A stretch of DNA of 64,000 bases from Parvularculales bacterium (GTDB lineage: Bacteria; Pseudomonadota; Alphaproteobacteria; JAPOUT01; JBAJNM01). Each line of letters begins with the position of its first letter. The first letter of the stretch is position 1. Under the pieces are notes generated by a model. The model did no database searches and had not been told where the DNA came from. It saw nothing but the letters and a program-made list of their open reading frames with translations. The translations under genes were made by a program, and so were the position numbers. Shown here in pieces: positions 1 to 9,669 of the stretch. The DNA lies in contig JBAJNM010000003.1 in assembly GCA_036881865.1 (NCBI GenBank), positions 42,338 through 106,337 of the forward strand, given 5' to 3'.

Positions 1-686
1 GCTGCCATGGCCAACCCATCACCATTGGCAGATTTAGGGTTGGTGGTAACTTGATAGATATTACCAACTCCACCAGTGGCCATCACCACACAGTGTGCTT
101 TGAACAGGAGAGGTGTTGTCGGTTTGCAGCTATGAACAGGGCATACAAAAACACCGACCACCCGCTCATCTTCAATGGCTAAATCAAGAGCCACATAACC
201 TTCCAGAAAACGTACAGAAGGTGTGTTGCGGGCGGTATAAGCGAGAGTGGTCATAAGTGCTTGTCCGGTGCAATCACCCGACACGCTGATAATGCGCCTC
301 TTACTGTGGGCTCCCTCTTGACCGAGATGCAGTCGACCATCCGCCTGTTTATCAAAAGAGATACCAAACTCTATTAAATCCTTCACACGGGCAGCAGCCT
401 CTTGGGTAATGAAAGTGGCGACATGAGAGTCGGTTATTCCTTTACCGGCAGCTATGGTGTCTGCCGCATGACTGTGAGGGCTATCATCTATACCCAACGC
501 CACCGCAATACCCCCTTGCGCCCAAGCGCTTGCGGCTCCACTGCCAACTGGCGAGGCAGTCAGCAGGCTAACGGGACAAGGAGATAGTTTTAGTGCTGCA
601 AACAAGCCCGCAAGCCCCGCCCCTATAATCAAGACAGGACCAGCATCAATAACATTATCTTGAGAAATACCGCTTGTGGTAGGCAT
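1..686 (-). CDS. nadB: L-aspartate oxidase NadB (3' end outside window)
   Basis: Flavoenzyme that oxidises L-aspartate to iminoaspartate, the first step of de novo NAD synthesis. The reading frame starts with an ATG at 686 and runs off the window edge, giving the first 228 codons. Residues about 17-26 hold the FAD-binding GAGLAGL glycine motif. A SAWAQGGIAVAL stretch and an ATGGVGNIY motif are typical of the aspartate oxidase/fumarate reductase flavoprotein family. It begins 7 bp after the nadA stop on the same strand, and NadA consumes its product, so the two form an operon. The adjacent nadA makes NadB far likelier than a succinate dehydrogenase flavoprotein. Confidence 0.93.
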   Translation of the reverse strand, partial: MPTTSGISQDNVIDAGPVLIIGAGLAGLFAALKLSPCPVSLLTASPVGSGAASAWAQGGIAVALGIDDSPHSHAADTIAAGKGITDSHVATFITQEAAARVKDLIEFGISFDKQADGRLHLGQEGAHSKRRIISVSGDCTGQALMTTLAYTARNTPSVRFLEGYVALDLAIEDERVVGVFVCPVHSCKPTTPLLFKAHCVVMATGGVGNIYQVTTNPKSANGDGLAMA

Positions 687-693
687 ATAAGTG

Positions 694-1758
694 TCAGGCG
701 TCAAGGGCTATCATTCGCTCAATAGGTTGCCGCGCACGTTCTGCCAACAACGGGTCAATGGTTACTTCATCACGCATTTCAATCAGGCAATCCAATATGT
801 TTTCAAGGGTAATTTTTTTCATGTGCGGACACAAATTACACGGGCGCACAAATTCAACATCGGGATGCTCTACGGTGACATTATCGCTCATAGAACATTC
901 CGTTACCATAACAACCCGTGCAGGTTTATTGTCTCCTATCCAGCGTATCATGCCGGAGGTAGAGCCAGAAAAATCGGCCTCATCAATTACATCGGGGGGA
1001 CATTCGGGATGCGCAATAATGATAATCCCTGGGTTGTCCATGCGATAGCGGCGTAACTCTTCTGCTGTAAATCTCTCGTGCACCTCGCAACGTCCCTTCC
1101 ACGCAATGATTTCAACTTGAGTTTCACAGGCAATGTTACGAGCTAGATATTCATCGGGAATGCACAAGACTCGTCTAGCGCCTAGGGATTCAACAATCTG
1201 AACAGCATTAGATGACGTGCAACAAATATCAGACTCAGCTTTAACGTCAGCACTGGTATTCACATAAGTGACTATTGGCGCATCAGGGTAACGCTCTCGC
1301 AACAAACGCACATCGGCACCAGTAATAGAGGCGGCTAAAGAGCAACCTGCTCCAGCATCGGGAATTAAAACTGTTTTGTCAGGATTCAGCAGTTTTGCTG
1401 TTTCTGCCATAAAATGAACGCCACATTGGACAATAACATCAGCTTCGGTTCTTGCAGCCTCGCGGGCCAGTTGGAGGCTATCGCCTGTTATATCGCTAAC
1501 GCCGTGGAAAATCTCTGGTGTTTGGTAATTATGGGCTAGAATAACGGCACCGCGCTCTTTTTTGAGGTCGTTGATGGTACGAATGAGCGGCGCAAAGAAC
1601 GGCCACTCAACAGAAGGGATGACATTTTTGAGCTTCTCATAAAGAGGGGCCATATCACGGGCTAGACCAGAGGTATAGGTAAGATCAGGCCGCTCAAGGG
1701 GCGGGAATTCTTTGATGCTGAGAGGTGCCTCATATGGGGTGGAAGAATGAGTTTGCAT
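694..1758 (-). CDS. nadA: Quinolinate synthase NadA
   Basis: Condenses iminoaspartate with dihydroxyacetone phosphate to quinolinate in de novo NAD synthesis, using a [4Fe-4S] cluster. The 354-residue protein has the usual family length. Likely cluster ligands are C112 (QCGVHF), C224 (GRCEVHERF) and a cysteine of the CNLC motif at 307-310. The [20 protein letters not shown] and GSTSGMI blocks are family signatures. It is the first gene of a nadA-nadB operon and is divergent from yqeY across a 303-bp spacer that contains nested inverted repeats and could hold its operator. Confidence 0.96.
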   Translation of the reverse strand: MQTHSSTPYEAPLSIKEFPPLERPDLTYTSGLARDMAPLYEKLKNVIPSVEWPFFAPLIRTINDLKKERGAVILAHNYQTPEIFHGVSDITGDSLQLAREAARTEADVIVQCGVHFMAETAKLLNPDKTVLIPDAGAGCSLAASITGADVRLLRERYPDAPIVTYVNTSADVKAESDICCTSSNAVQIVESLGARRVLCIPDEYLARNIACETQVEIIAWKGRCEVHERFTAEELRRYRMDNPGIIIIAHPECPPDVIDEADFSGSTSGMIRWIGDNKPARVVMVTECSMSDNVTVEHPDVEFVRPCNLCPHMKKITLENILDCLIEMRDEVTIDPLLAERARQPIERMIALDA

Positions 1759-1849
1759 TGTTGTGTACTTAATTTAGAGGGCCAATTGCTTATGCTTATT
1801 TTGAGCATTACTAACGTAACAGATAGGTTCAAATGATGCAAATAGCAAG

Positions 1850-1931
1850 AATTGTGATAAAACTGTTATAGGCTTTTCAGAGAATTTTAGGGAAAAGGCC
1901 TATTATGGGTGTAATTACTCTCATCACAATT
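1850..1931. repeat. Nested inverted repeats between nadA and yqeY
   Basis: The 303-bp divergent spacer (1759-2061) contains a perfect 9-bp inverted repeat: AATTGTGAT at 1850-1858 and ATCACAATT at 1923-1931. Inside it lies a second imperfect pair, TAGGCTTTTC and GAAAAGGCCTA. The arrangement could be a paired operator, for instance for a NAD-responsive regulator of nadAB, or a foldable 5' leader. I do not recognise a specific site. Nothing else is evident in the spacer. Confidence 0.4.
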
Positions 1932-2061
1932 TTTGTCACATTATGTATCTTGATTAAAGGGTGCAAAGCTTAGTAGGCTCTGCTTGGTAATGCGTTATGA
2001 GGTATAGAGTAGCTGTGGCGTGGCTCTTTCAGGCGGTGGGGGAAGCAAACAGGAATATATT

Positions 2062-2532
2062 ATGATACGGGATTGTGTGGTGAAAGCCTTGAGGTCCGCT
2101 GTTAAGGTTCAGGATAGACAGCGTATGTCCACTTTGCGTCTTATGATGGCGGCTATTAAAGATCGTGATATTACTCTGCGATCAAATGGCACATCGGATG
2201 GGGTGTCTGATTCAGAATTGTTGGATGTTTTTGGATGCATGGTGAAGCAACGACGAGAGGCGGTGTCGGTTTATGAAGAAGCGGGGCGACCTGATTTAGC
2301 GGAACGGGAACAAGCGGAGGTTTCTGTCATCAGTGAGTTTTTGCCTTTGCAGTTGGAAGGTGATGAGATGCGCACAGCTTGCGAGCAAATTGTGATGGAA
2401 TTGGGAGCCACCAGTTTGAAAGACATGGGTCGGGTTATGGGAGCGCTTAAAAAGCGCTATGCTGGGCAAATAGATTTTACCGTCGCCAATACGATTGTCA
2501 GAAGCCAGCTCGGTGAGGTGGTTTCGTCATAG
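2062..2532 (+). CDS. yqeY: GatB/YqeY domain protein
   Basis: Small soluble protein of the YqeY family, which resembles the tRNA-binding tail domain of GatB; its exact function is unsettled. The ATG at 2062 is chosen because AGGA at 2051-2054 sits 7 bp ahead and the resulting 156 residues match the family; a longer in-frame start at 2020 would add an unconserved tail. Recognisable blocks are RMSTLRLMMAAIK near the N-terminus, the RREAVSVYEEAGR segment and the C-terminal KDMGRVMGALKKRYAGQ. It precedes dnaG and rpoD, a common alphaproteobacterial order. Confidence 0.92.
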   Translation: MIRDCVVKALRSAVKVQDRQRMSTLRLMMAAIKDRDITLRSNGTSDGVSDSELLDVFGCMVKQRREAVSVYEEAGRPDLAEREQAEVSVISEFLPLQLEGDEMRTACEQIVMELGATSLKDMGRVMGALKKRYAGQIDFTVANTIVRSQLGEVVSS

Positions 2533-2655
2533 ATTAGGTAGTGGTGTTGGCAAAACCTGCCAGTTATTTATCTATTTTTTCATAAAAGCTTTTCGGTATA
2601 GGGGAGGCGTGGTATCGTGTTGCCTCTGAAGTTAGGGTGGCGCGGACGGTAAACC

Positions 2656-4587
2656 ATGGTGTTTTCTGACAGTTTTCTTGAAGCCGTGCGTATGCGGATA
2701 TCCCTGCGGGATGTGGTGGGGCAACGAGTGCAGTGGGACCGTGTTAAATCCAACCCAACACGGCGCGACTGGTGGGCGTGCTGCCCATTTCATCAAGAAA
2801 AGACTCCTAGTTTTCACGTAGATGAAAATCGTAACCGCTATCATTGTTTTGGTTGTGGGGCTTCAGGGGATGTAGTGCGTTTTGTTATGGAGACAGAGAA
2901 TCTGCGCTTTCCGGAGGCGGTTGAAAGGCTTGCCAGTGAAGCGGGAATTAAGCTACCTATTTTTGACCCTCAACAAGCTGCCCGAGAAAAACATCGCGCT
3001 GGTTTGTATGAGATTATCGGCGTTGCCCAAGATTTTTTTCGTCATCAACTAACAACTCCCGCAGGCGTTCAAGCTCGCGCGTGGCTTGAGGGGCGGAGGG
3101 TGACAGCCTCTATGCAGGAGGCGTTTGCTGTTGGGTATGCTCCGGGAGGGCGTGACGGGCTTATCTGCGCCTTACAAAAAAGGGGTATTGGCACTGCCCA
3201 GATGCTTGAGGCCGGATTGACGCTTGTCAGTCAAGGCGGGGAAGTGCGTGACCGATTTCGCCACCGTATTATGTTTCCCATCCATGATGATGGAGGACGC
3301 GTGATTGCCTTTGGAGGGCGAGCACTAGATGAAACAGCTCCTGCTAAATATCTAAACTCTCCCGAAACACCAACGTTTCAAAAACGCGCCGTACTTTATA
3401 ATTTTCATAATGCTCGCCGTCTGGCCCTTAAGGTAGGAACGGTCATTATGGTCGAAGGTTATATGGATGCCGTTGCCATGGCGGGCGCTGGGTTTGGTCA
3501 TGTGGTAGCACCTCTAGGCACAGCTCTGGGAGAGCGGCAGATTGAACTGATGTGGCGGTTAGCACCAGAACCTATCATTTGTTTTGATGGCGACGTAGCC
3601 GGTATGCGGGCTGCATGGCGGGCCATGGATATTATTTTGCCATTGTTGCAGCCAGGACAATCGGTGCGCTTTGCTATGTTACCAGAAGGCGAAGACCCAG
3701 ACGATGTATTGCGATTACAGGGAAGGGCAGCGATGCAAACCATTTTGGCACAAGCACAGTCACTGTCAGATGCGCTTTGGGAGCGTGAGTCAGTTGGTGG
3801 TTCGTGGGATACGCCGGAACGTCGCGCTCAACTTGAGAGTCGTCTGGAAGAATTAGTGAACCAAATCCAAGACACTAAAGTACGTGCTCATTACCAGAGC
3901 ATGATGCGTGAGCGATGCTATCAACTATTTAGAGGGGCAACGCTCAAGGGGCGAACGTATAGAGGGGGTGAGGGGTCATTTGACCGTAACAGGGTAGGGC
4001 ATAACACAATGGCTCCAAGGCCCGAAACTCGGCGCAATAAATTGGCGCAAGATGTGCTATATCCTGGGGCTCGTCTGGAATCTCTGATGGTGTTGATGAT
4101 GCTCAACCACCCTATGTTATTGGGGGATTATGGCGAAGATTTTGGGCAAATTTTGTTGCAAAAACCGTGGCTTAATGATTTGAAAACTGCTATCATGGAA
4201 GTAGCGGCTCAGAATGACCCCCTTGACAGGGAGGCGTTGGAGCGCCATTTGTCAGGACAGAATTTGATGGGATATGTTGAAAGTCTGAGGACCGATAGGG
4301 CCCTTCAGAATGAGCCTTTTGCGGGCTTGGATAGTGATCAGGTGACGGCATCGGAAGGATGGCGGCATATATGGGAGCGTTATAAAAGGATAGTCTTGTT
4401 GCCTGAGGCCTTACAAGAGGCTGGTAGGCGCTTGGTTGAGCAACAGGAAGAGGGAGACAGTGAATTCGCCAATATAGGCGAAATAATAAATCAGATCGGA
4501 GGTCATAAGGGGAGTGAGACTCGTTGGGATGATCTAGAATCTTCTTCAGAGATAGTGCAGGCAAAAGGAATCGCAGAGATTAAATAG
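2656..4587 (+). CDS. dnaG: DNA primase DnaG
   Basis: Synthesises RNA primers for DNA replication and works with the DnaB helicase at the fork. The 643 residues carry the N-terminal CHC2 zinc finger (about residues 38-68, with CCPFHQEKTPSF and YHCFGCGASGD), the catalytic core, and a TOPRIM domain with VEGYMDAVAM near residue 262 and CFDGDVAGMRA near 313. The C-terminal third is less conserved, as expected for the helicase-binding domain. It lies between yqeY and rpoD, a macromolecular-synthesis arrangement found in many bacteria. Confidence 0.97.
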   Translation: MVFSDSFLEAVRMRISLRDVVGQRVQWDRVKSNPTRRDWWACCPFHQEKTPSFHVDENRNRYHCFGCGASGDVVRFVMETENLRFPEAVERLASEAGIKLPIFDPQQAAREKHRAGLYEIIGVAQDFFRHQLTTPAGVQARAWLEGRRVTASMQEAFAVGYAPGGRDGLICALQKRGIGTAQMLEAGLTLVSQGGEVRDRFRHRIMFPIHDDGGRVIAFGGRALDETAPAKYLNSPETPTFQKRAVLYNFHNARRLALKVGTVIMVEGYMDAVAMAGAGFGHVVAPLGTALGERQIELMWRLAPEPIICFDGDVAGMRAAWRAMDIILPLLQPGQSVRFAMLPEGEDPDDVLRLQGRAAMQTILAQAQSLSDALWERESVGGSWDTPERRAQLESRLEELVNQIQDTKVRAHYQSMMRERCYQLFRGATLKGRTYRGGEGSFDRNRVGHNTMAPRPETRRNKLAQDVLYPGARLESLMVLMMLNHPMLLGDYGEDFGQILLQKPWLNDLKTAIMEVAAQNDPLDREALERHLSGQNLMGYVESLRTDRALQNEPFAGLDSDQVTASEGWRHIWERYKRIVLLPEALQEAGRRLVEQQEEGDSEFANIGEIINQIGGHKGSETRWDDLESSSEIVQAKGIAEIK

Positions 4588-4728
4588 TGGTAACAGGATA
4601 AGTGGTAACAGATTTAAGAGTCCTCCGCATGCCTAATGGCAGGCTGGGGGCTTTATGGACGAACTGTTTTCGATTAAAGAAAGAGAGAAGGTATTCTGTT
4701 GGGGGGAGTGTTGTTGGAGTAGTGATAA

Positions 4729-6780
4729 ATGGTAAATACGCAGGCGGTAAAAACAAAATCTGGGAGAAAACTGAGATCTAAGAGTAGTGGCAAGAGCAAA
4801 AGTTCTGGCTTTGCATCAACAGCAAGTGTTGATGAGTCGGGTGTTGCTGGTCTGGAGATGATTGTTCAAAATTTGATCAAAGTCGCGGAAAAACGTGGAA
4901 GTGCTACGTACGATGACCTCGGTAAACTCTTATCTCAAGAGAGCGTTTCCGCCGAGTATATTGAAGATATTATGGCAAAACTAGCGGAGTTGGGTATTGC
5001 CTTTACTGAAACAGGTATTGAGGTCGGGGGCGATGATGAATCTGGACACGACCAGACAGATGGTGAGGTTGCTGTAAAAGACGAGGGGAGTGTGTTGTCT
5101 GCTGAACGGGCTAAGACGGGGGAAACCACGGACCGCACTGATGATCCTGTACGAATGTATCTACGGGAGATGGGTAGCGTTGAATTGCTTTCTCGTCAGG
5201 GGGAGATTGCGATCGCCAAGCGGATTGAAGCCGGGCGAGACATTATGATTGCCAGCCTGTGTGAAAGTCCTCTTACATTTCAGGCGATTATCATCTGGCG
5301 TAACCAACTCAATGAGGGTAGCGTTTTGTTGCGTGATGTCATTGATCTGGAGGCTACTTATGCAGGTCCAGAGGCTCGGAAGGTAGATCGTAGTGCTACT
5401 GGCGCACCAGATAGTGCTGCGGGGGGGCGGCCAAATATTCCCTCAGTCGGAGCGGTAGATGAAGATAGCGAAGATGATGATGCCATGGGAGATGGCAACA
5501 GTAGCGAGAGCGCTTTGCCTCTAACTACCATGGAATCTGAACTCAGGCCCAAGGTATTAGAGGCTTTTGACAGCATTGCCTCTAATTACTGGAAATGGCG
5601 CCGTCTTCAAGATCAAAGCGTTGAGCGTCGCCTAAACAATGAGATGCTTTCGCCCTCTCAAGAGCGCCGGTATAAAAAACTACGTGACGACATTATAGAG
5701 AACGTGGAAAGCCTGTGCCTACATAATGTCCGTATAGAATCTCTCGTTGATCAGCTTTACGATCTCAACAAACGGTTGGTAGGACTTGAGGGTCGCCTGA
5801 TGCGTTTAGCTCATGGGCATAATATACACCGTGAGGAGTTTCTCAAAAAATATTATGGCGCTGAGCTAGATCCAAATTGGGTGCGGAGGGTAGGTCGTCT
5901 TGTAGGCCCCGGATGGAAAGATTTTGTTAAGGCTGAACGTGTGCAGATTAACGAGATTCGTGCTGGTATTCAGGATTTGGCCATTGAGACGGGCTTGGAC
6001 ATAGGCGAGTTCCGGCGCATTGTTCACAATATGCAAAAGGGAGAGCGAGAAGCTCGTACAGCCAAAAAAGAAATGGTGGAGGCTAATTTACGGCTTGTTA
6101 TCTCCATTGCTAAGAAATACACCAATCGCGGATTACAATTTCTGGATTTAATCCAAGAAGGTAACATTGGCCTTATGAAGGCGGTGGACAAGTTTGAATA
6201 TCGGAGGGGTTATAAGTTTTCTACATATGCTACGTGGTGGATTCGTCAAGCCATAACGCGTTCTATTGCTGACCAAGCACGCACCATTCGTATACCAGTG
6301 CATATGATCGAAACTATTAATAAGTTGGTTCGTACCTCACGACAAATGCTACATGAAATTGGCCGTGAACCAACACCGGAAGAGTTGGCAGAAAAACTCA
6401 ACGTGCCATTAGATAAAGTCCGTAAGGTTATGAAAATTGCCAAAGAACCTATTTCTCTTGAGATGCCTGTTGGCGATGAGGAAGATAGTCATCTTGGCGA
6501 TTTTATTGAGGATAAGAATGCAATTCTTCCTATTGATGCGGCTATACAGTCCAATCTTCGGGAGACTACAACACGGGTCTTGGCCTCTCTTACGCCACGG
6601 GAAGAGCGCGTTTTACGGATGCGCTTTGGGATTGGCATGAATACAGATCATACGTTGGAGGAGGTGGGGCAGCAGTTTTTTGTTACTCGTGAGCGCATTC
6701 GTCAGATTGAAGCTAAAGCCTTGCGCAAACTCAAGCATCCCAGCCGTAGCCGTAAATTGCGCAGCTTTCTCGATGGTTGA
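4729..6780 (+). CDS. rpoD: Primary sigma factor RpoD (sigma-70)
   Basis: Housekeeping sigma subunit that directs RNA polymerase to -35/-10 promoters. The 683-residue protein has a region 1.1-like N-terminus, region 1.2 ([11 protein letters not shown]), a long acidic non-conserved insert (about residues 225-400), region 2 with [20 protein letters not shown] and [10 protein letters not shown], region 3, and region 4 with [20 protein letters not shown]. The acidic linker around 240-255 is typical of primary sigmas. GGAG lies 10 bp ahead of the ATG. The 141-bp gap after dnaG may hold its own promoter. Confidence 0.98.
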   Translation: MVNTQAVKTKSGRKLRSKSSGKSKSSGFASTASVDESGVAGLEMIVQNLIKVAEKRGSATYDDLGKLLSQESVSAEYIEDIMAKLAELGIAFTETGIEVGGDDESGHDQTDGEVAVKDEGSVLSAERAKTGETTDRTDDPVRMYLREMGSVELLSRQGEIAIAKRIEAGRDIMIASLCESPLTFQAIIIWRNQLNEGSVLLRDVIDLEATYAGPEARKVDRSATGAPDSAAGGRPNIPSVGAVDEDSEDDDAMGDGNSSESALPLTTMESELRPKVLEAFDSIASNYWKWRRLQDQSVERRLNNEMLSPSQERRYKKLRDDIIENVESLCLHNVRIESLVDQLYDLNKRLVGLEGRLMRLAHGHNIHREEFLKKYYGAELDPNWVRRVGRLVGPGWKDFVKAERVQINEIRAGIQDLAIETGLDIGEFRRIVHNMQKGEREARTAKKEMVEANLRLVISIAKKYTNRGLQFLDLIQEGNIGLMKAVDKFEYRRGYKFSTYATWWIRQAITRSIADQARTIRIPVHMIETINKLVRTSRQMLHEIGREPTPEELAEKLNVPLDKVRKVMKIAKEPISLEMPVGDEEDSHLGDFIEDKNAILPIDAAIQSNLRETTTRVLASLTPREERVLRMRFGIGMNTDHTLEEVGQQFFVTRERIRQIEAKALRKLKHPSRSRKLRSFLDG

Positions 6781-6820
6781 TGAGAATTAGGGGGTTATGG
6801 GGATTAGTGTTGAATCGCTC

Positions 6821-6847
6821 TTGCGCTCCTCTTACGCCTTGTATAAT
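6821..6847 (+). promoter_or_regulatory. Putative sigma-70 promoter of the tRNA gene
   Basis: A perfect TATAAT at 6842-6847 is preceded by TTGCGC at 6821-6826, a 15-bp spacer. It ends 19 bp before the tRNA, which fits initiation a few bases upstream of the mature 5' end. The spacer is short, so the exact -35 is uncertain. Confidence 0.55.
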
Positions 6848-6866
6848 TAGAACGAGCGATAATGTG

Positions 6867-6943
6867 GGGCCTGTAGCTCAGTTGGTTAGAGCGAACCGCT
6901 CATAACGGTTTGGTCGCAGGTTCGAGTCCTGCCAGGCCCACCA
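6867..6943 (+). tRNA. tRNA with CAU anticodon, probably tRNA-Ile2 (lysidine-modified)
   Basis: A complete 77-nt cloverleaf. The acceptor stem GGGCCTG pairs with CAGGCCC, the discriminator is A and CCA is encoded. The D stem is GCTC/GAGC, the anticodon stem AACCG/CGGTT encloses the loop CTCATAA, the variable loop is TGGTC and the T stem is GCAGG/CCTGC. The anticodon reads CAU. The GGGCCTG acceptor stem and A73 resemble isoleucine tRNAs more than elongator methionine tRNAs, so I favour Ile2, whose C34 is converted to lysidine by TilS (encoded at 15.9-17.3 kb). Elongator Met is the alternative. Confidence 0.85.
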
Positions 6944-6949
6944 TGCGCT

Positions 6950-7567
6950 TTATGTTTTGCTTGCGTTTTCAATTTGTTTCCTTAAATGGCTAAGCAGGAC
7001 GGGGAACTTACCATCTCCCTTTTTTAAAATTGAGACAAAGGTAGCTCGTTGCTCTTGTGCCAGCCAGATACCAGCTACCTGAAGATCAAAAATCTTATAT
7101 CCTCCATCTTCGCGGAGTAGCCACCAGTTTAGGTTTACAGACTGATCTTTTCCTGCCATAGTAATATGGCTCTTAACTATCACTTCTTTGCCCCTTGAGC
7201 CTTTGTTGGTACTGTCTGTGATTTTTACCATTGCATCGGAGTAATCTGAAAGACGGCTGACATAAACTTTGGTAATGAACTCTTTCAGTATATTGATGTA
7301 TTCTTTGAGTTGGTCTTCTGTGGGAGTGCGGGCATATTGCCCCAGTGCAAATCGGGCAACACGGCGAATATCCACCTTGCTTACAAAAATCTTAAGAAAC
7401 TCTTGTTTGCGCTGTTCTGGGTTGGAATTTTTTAGGAGGGCAATAACAGCTTCCGCTGTTTCGCCAGCAAAGGCTTCTGCCACAGCATCATCGCTAGCTA
7501 GCACATGAGCAGGGTGAGTGGCCAACACGCACAGGGCGATAGCAACACCTACAATCATGCGGGGCAT
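6950..7567 (-). CDS. mlaC: Phospholipid-binding protein MlaC
   Basis: Periplasmic shuttle carrying phospholipids between the MlaA outer-membrane complex and the inner-membrane MlaFEDB transporter. The 205 residues begin with a Sec signal peptide ending near HVLA (about residue 24), followed by the Tol-Tol-Ttg2 domain with ARFALGQYAR and GGYKIFDLQVAGIWLAQEQR. It follows mlaA on the same strand; mlaDEF are not in the window. The start is uncertain: the best ribosome site upstream serves a 12-codon ORF whose TGA overlaps a second in-frame ATG at 7558, which may be the true start. The gene ends 6 bp from the convergent tRNA. Confidence 0.92.
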   Translation of the reverse strand: MPRMIVGVAIALCVLATHPAHVLASDDAVAEAFAGETAEAVIALLKNSNPEQRKQEFLKIFVSKVDIRRVARFALGQYARTPTEDQLKEYINILKEFITKVYVSRLSDYSDAMVKITDSTNKGSRGKEVIVKSHITMAGKDQSVNLNWWLLREDGGYKIFDLQVAGIWLAQEQRATFVSILKKGDGKFPVLLSHLRKQIENASKT

Positions 7568-7593
7568 AATCGTAGAAAAATATTGGAAAACAT
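7555..7593 (-). CDS. 12-codon leader ORF coupled to mlaC
   Basis: The ATG at 7593 has a perfect AGGAGG 5 bp upstream, but its frame (MFSNIFLRLCPA) ends after 12 codons at a TGA that overlaps the ATG of mlaC codon 4 (ATGA). The strongest ribosome site in the spacer therefore drives this mini-ORF and not mlaC directly. It may be a coupling leader. Alternatively a one-base indel separates the natural n-region of the mlaC signal peptide from its hydrophobic core. Confidence 0.5.
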   Translation of the reverse strand: MFSNIFLRLCPA

Positions 7594-7644
7594 AAGAACC
7601 TCCTGAAGTATTGAGGGTACACTATGGGTTTTTGGTGCTATCGG

Positions 7645-8484
7645 TCAAGACGAATCATCATCTAAATCAGAAATATCTGGTAGATAGTCTACACCATTTG
7701 CATTGCTACGACGTTGGCGAACGGCATTGGTTTGGCTTTGAAAATACAGATTCCGGACAGTAGCATAATAATCTACGGAGGTTTTTTCCAGATGATCAAT
7801 AAGGTTTAGGTTGCGTGCCCGTAGAGAAATACCATTCACGGTACTACGTGTTATCAAAACCTTTCTACTTGCATAATAAGCGAAGGGATCAAGCGCAACA
7901 TCAACGCTGCTACCAATTAAATCCCGCGGAGAGGAAGGTCCTATGATAGGTAAATGGAGATAAAAACCCGACCCAATCCCCCATACACCAAGGGTTTGGC
8001 CAAAATACCCAGTTTTTTTAGAGTATCCAAAACGGTCAGCAATATCAATCAAGCCGCCAATGCCAATCGTGCTGTTGGTGCTAAACCGCACCATAACGAC
8101 CCACGCATCATACATCTCACCTTGTAGCATCGTGTTAGGCAAATAGACTGGTGTTCTGAGGTTGTCCAAAAAATTAGACACACCATTCTGAATGGGTTGC
8201 GGTATGATGCCATGATACCAAGTGGCAACTGGTTTTAGAAGTATGGCGTCAAAGAAGCGGTTGACCTCAAACGTGTAGCGGTTGAATGGCTCTAGGGGGT
8301 CACTTATTTCTGCTACTTGGTTGGCGGTGGTTATCTGATTAGCACTCTTGTCTGGGAGTTGTTTTCCGGCACACGCACCCAGCAAAAATAGCGCTATTAG
8401 GGGCAAGGTCAGTGGCAAGGGTAAGGGGGGAGATACGATAATTTGGCGGATTGCTGAGGGTTTTCTTAACAAGACGTGAATCAT
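7645..8484 (-). CDS. mlaA: Outer-membrane lipoprotein MlaA (VacJ)
   Basis: Removes mislocalised phospholipids from the outer leaflet of the outer membrane and passes them to MlaC. The 279-residue protein has a signal peptide ending in the lipobox LLGAC (lipidated Cys near residue 38), then the VacJ domain with DPLEPFNRYTFEVNRFFD, the LRTPVYLPNTMLQG segment and GVWGIGSGFYLHLPIIGPSSPRD. It lies 51 bp upstream of the mlaC leader on the same strand, so the two are probably co-transcribed. Confidence 0.95.
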   Translation of the reverse strand: MIHVLLRKPSAIRQIIVSPPLPLPLTLPLIALFLLGACAGKQLPDKSANQITTANQVAEISDPLEPFNRYTFEVNRFFDAILLKPVATWYHGIIPQPIQNGVSNFLDNLRTPVYLPNTMLQGEMYDAWVVMVRFSTNSTIGIGGLIDIADRFGYSKKTGYFGQTLGVWGIGSGFYLHLPIIGPSSPRDLIGSSVDVALDPFAYYASRKVLITRSTVNGISLRARNLNLIDHLEKTSVDYYATVRNLYFQSQTNAVRQRRSNANGVDYLPDISDLDDDSS

Positions 8485-8631
8485 GACGAAAGAGTATATC
8501 GCGTTGTGTGATTCTAAACCAGAGAATCGGTTATGAGGTTTCTCGTACTTGTATGTAGAGTAAGTTTACCATATAAGTATGTCTTTATGTTTGCTAGAGA
8601 GATAGAGGAACAGAATAGGTAACAGGATAAT

Positions 8632-9669
8632 ATGCAGAATAATGATGGCAAACTACACAGTGACACATTGCTAACGGCGCTCAGGGCTGTGGGAGATTCT
8701 ACCAGACTGCGTATTCTGATCATTCTGTCTCATGGTGAATTGACGGTCAGTGAGCTTACGCGTGTCTTGGACCAGAGTCAGCCTCGTGTGAGTCGTCATC
8801 TTAAATGTCTTGCTGCGGCGGGTCTCGTGGTGCGCCACAGAGAGGGGACATGGGTTTTGTATCGACTGGCGGATAGGGCAGTGATGGGAGAGATTGTGCG
8901 CTCTCTGGTGGGTTGGGTAGAAACGGATGACGATATTGTTCGGCGTGATGAAGGGCGTCTGTCGGCTGTGCGTCATGACCGGGCGGTTCAGGCGGCTGCG
9001 TATTTTCGGAGCAATGCTGCTGCGTGGGATAGAGTGCGGGCACTTCATGTGTCAGAGGCTTCTGTTGAGGAGGCTATGTTAGAGATGGCCTCGCAGGCGC
9101 ACTTTGATGTCATGGTGGATTTGGGTACGGGTACGGGGCGCATGTTGGAGACGTTTGCCGGACGAATAAAGCAAGGTATTGGTTTTGATGTCAGTCATGA
9201 AATGCTGTTTTTTGCGCGTACCAATTTGGAACGGGCAGATCTAGGTCATTGTCAGGTGCGTCATGGCGATATCTATAACGTGCCTCTAGCGGATAATGTG
9301 GCAGATTTAGTAGTGATGCATCAGGTGTTGCATTATCTGGATAATCCGGCGGGGGCTGTTAGAGAGGCGGGTCGATTGTTGCGACCAAAGAAGGGACGAT
9401 TGGTGGTAGCGGATTATGCACCTCATGATTTGGAGTTTTTACGTCAAGAGCATGCTCATCGGCGGTTGGGGTTTCGCGCTGAGGAGGTAGCGGCGTGGAT
9501 GCGTGAGGCTGGTTTCGGACTGATAGAGATGCGTTCTTTATCTGATAATAATGGCGAAAATCCTTTGAAGGTTGTTATCTGGGCCAGCAAGCGACAAGGT
9601 CGTGCGGTAAGGGTACCGCGCGCCTATCATGAGGGTGTTCATAAGGTTGAAATCAATAATTATGGATGA
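8632..9669 (+). CDS. ArsR-family HTH / SAM-dependent methyltransferase fusion
   Basis: A 345-residue two-domain protein. Residues about 10-95 form an ArsR-type winged helix (DSTRLRILIIL, LTVSELTRVLDQSQPRVSRHLK). Residues about 140-300 form a class I methyltransferase fold with the SAM motif VDLGTGTGRML and a VVMHQVLHYLDNP motif. No metal-binding cysteine set is apparent, so the ligand is probably not a metal. Its stop overlaps the metF start by 8 bp, followed by metH. Such fusions precede metF-metH in many alphaproteobacteria; a role sensing SAM or SAH to control the methionine cycle is my inference. Confidence 0.85.
   Translation: MQNNDGKLHSDTLLTALRAVGDSTRLRILIILSHGELTVSELTRVLDQSQPRVSRHLKCLAAAGLVVRHREGTWVLYRLADRAVMGEIVRSLVGWVETDDDIVRRDEGRLSAVRHDRAVQAAAYFRSNAAAWDRVRALHVSEASVEEAMLEMASQAHFDVMVDLGTGTGRMLETFAGRIKQGIGFDVSHEMLFFARTNLERADLGHCQVRHGDIYNVPLADNVADLVVMHQVLHYLDNPAGAVREAGRLLRPKKGRLVVADYAPHDLEFLRQEHAHRRLGFRAEEVAAWMREAGFGLIEMRSLSDNNGENPLKVVIWASKRQGRAVRVPRAYHEGVHKVEINNYG

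Noticed and set aside
8485..8631. SAM riboswitch or palindromic SahR-type operator ahead of the metF-metH operon
   Set aside because: No convincing conserved fold or CAAG/CTTG-type palindrome was seen in the spacer.
9629..9661. Upstream in-frame start extending metF
   Set aside because: It overlaps the regulator gene more deeply and adds residues not found in MetF proteins; the ATG at 9662 fits the family length.
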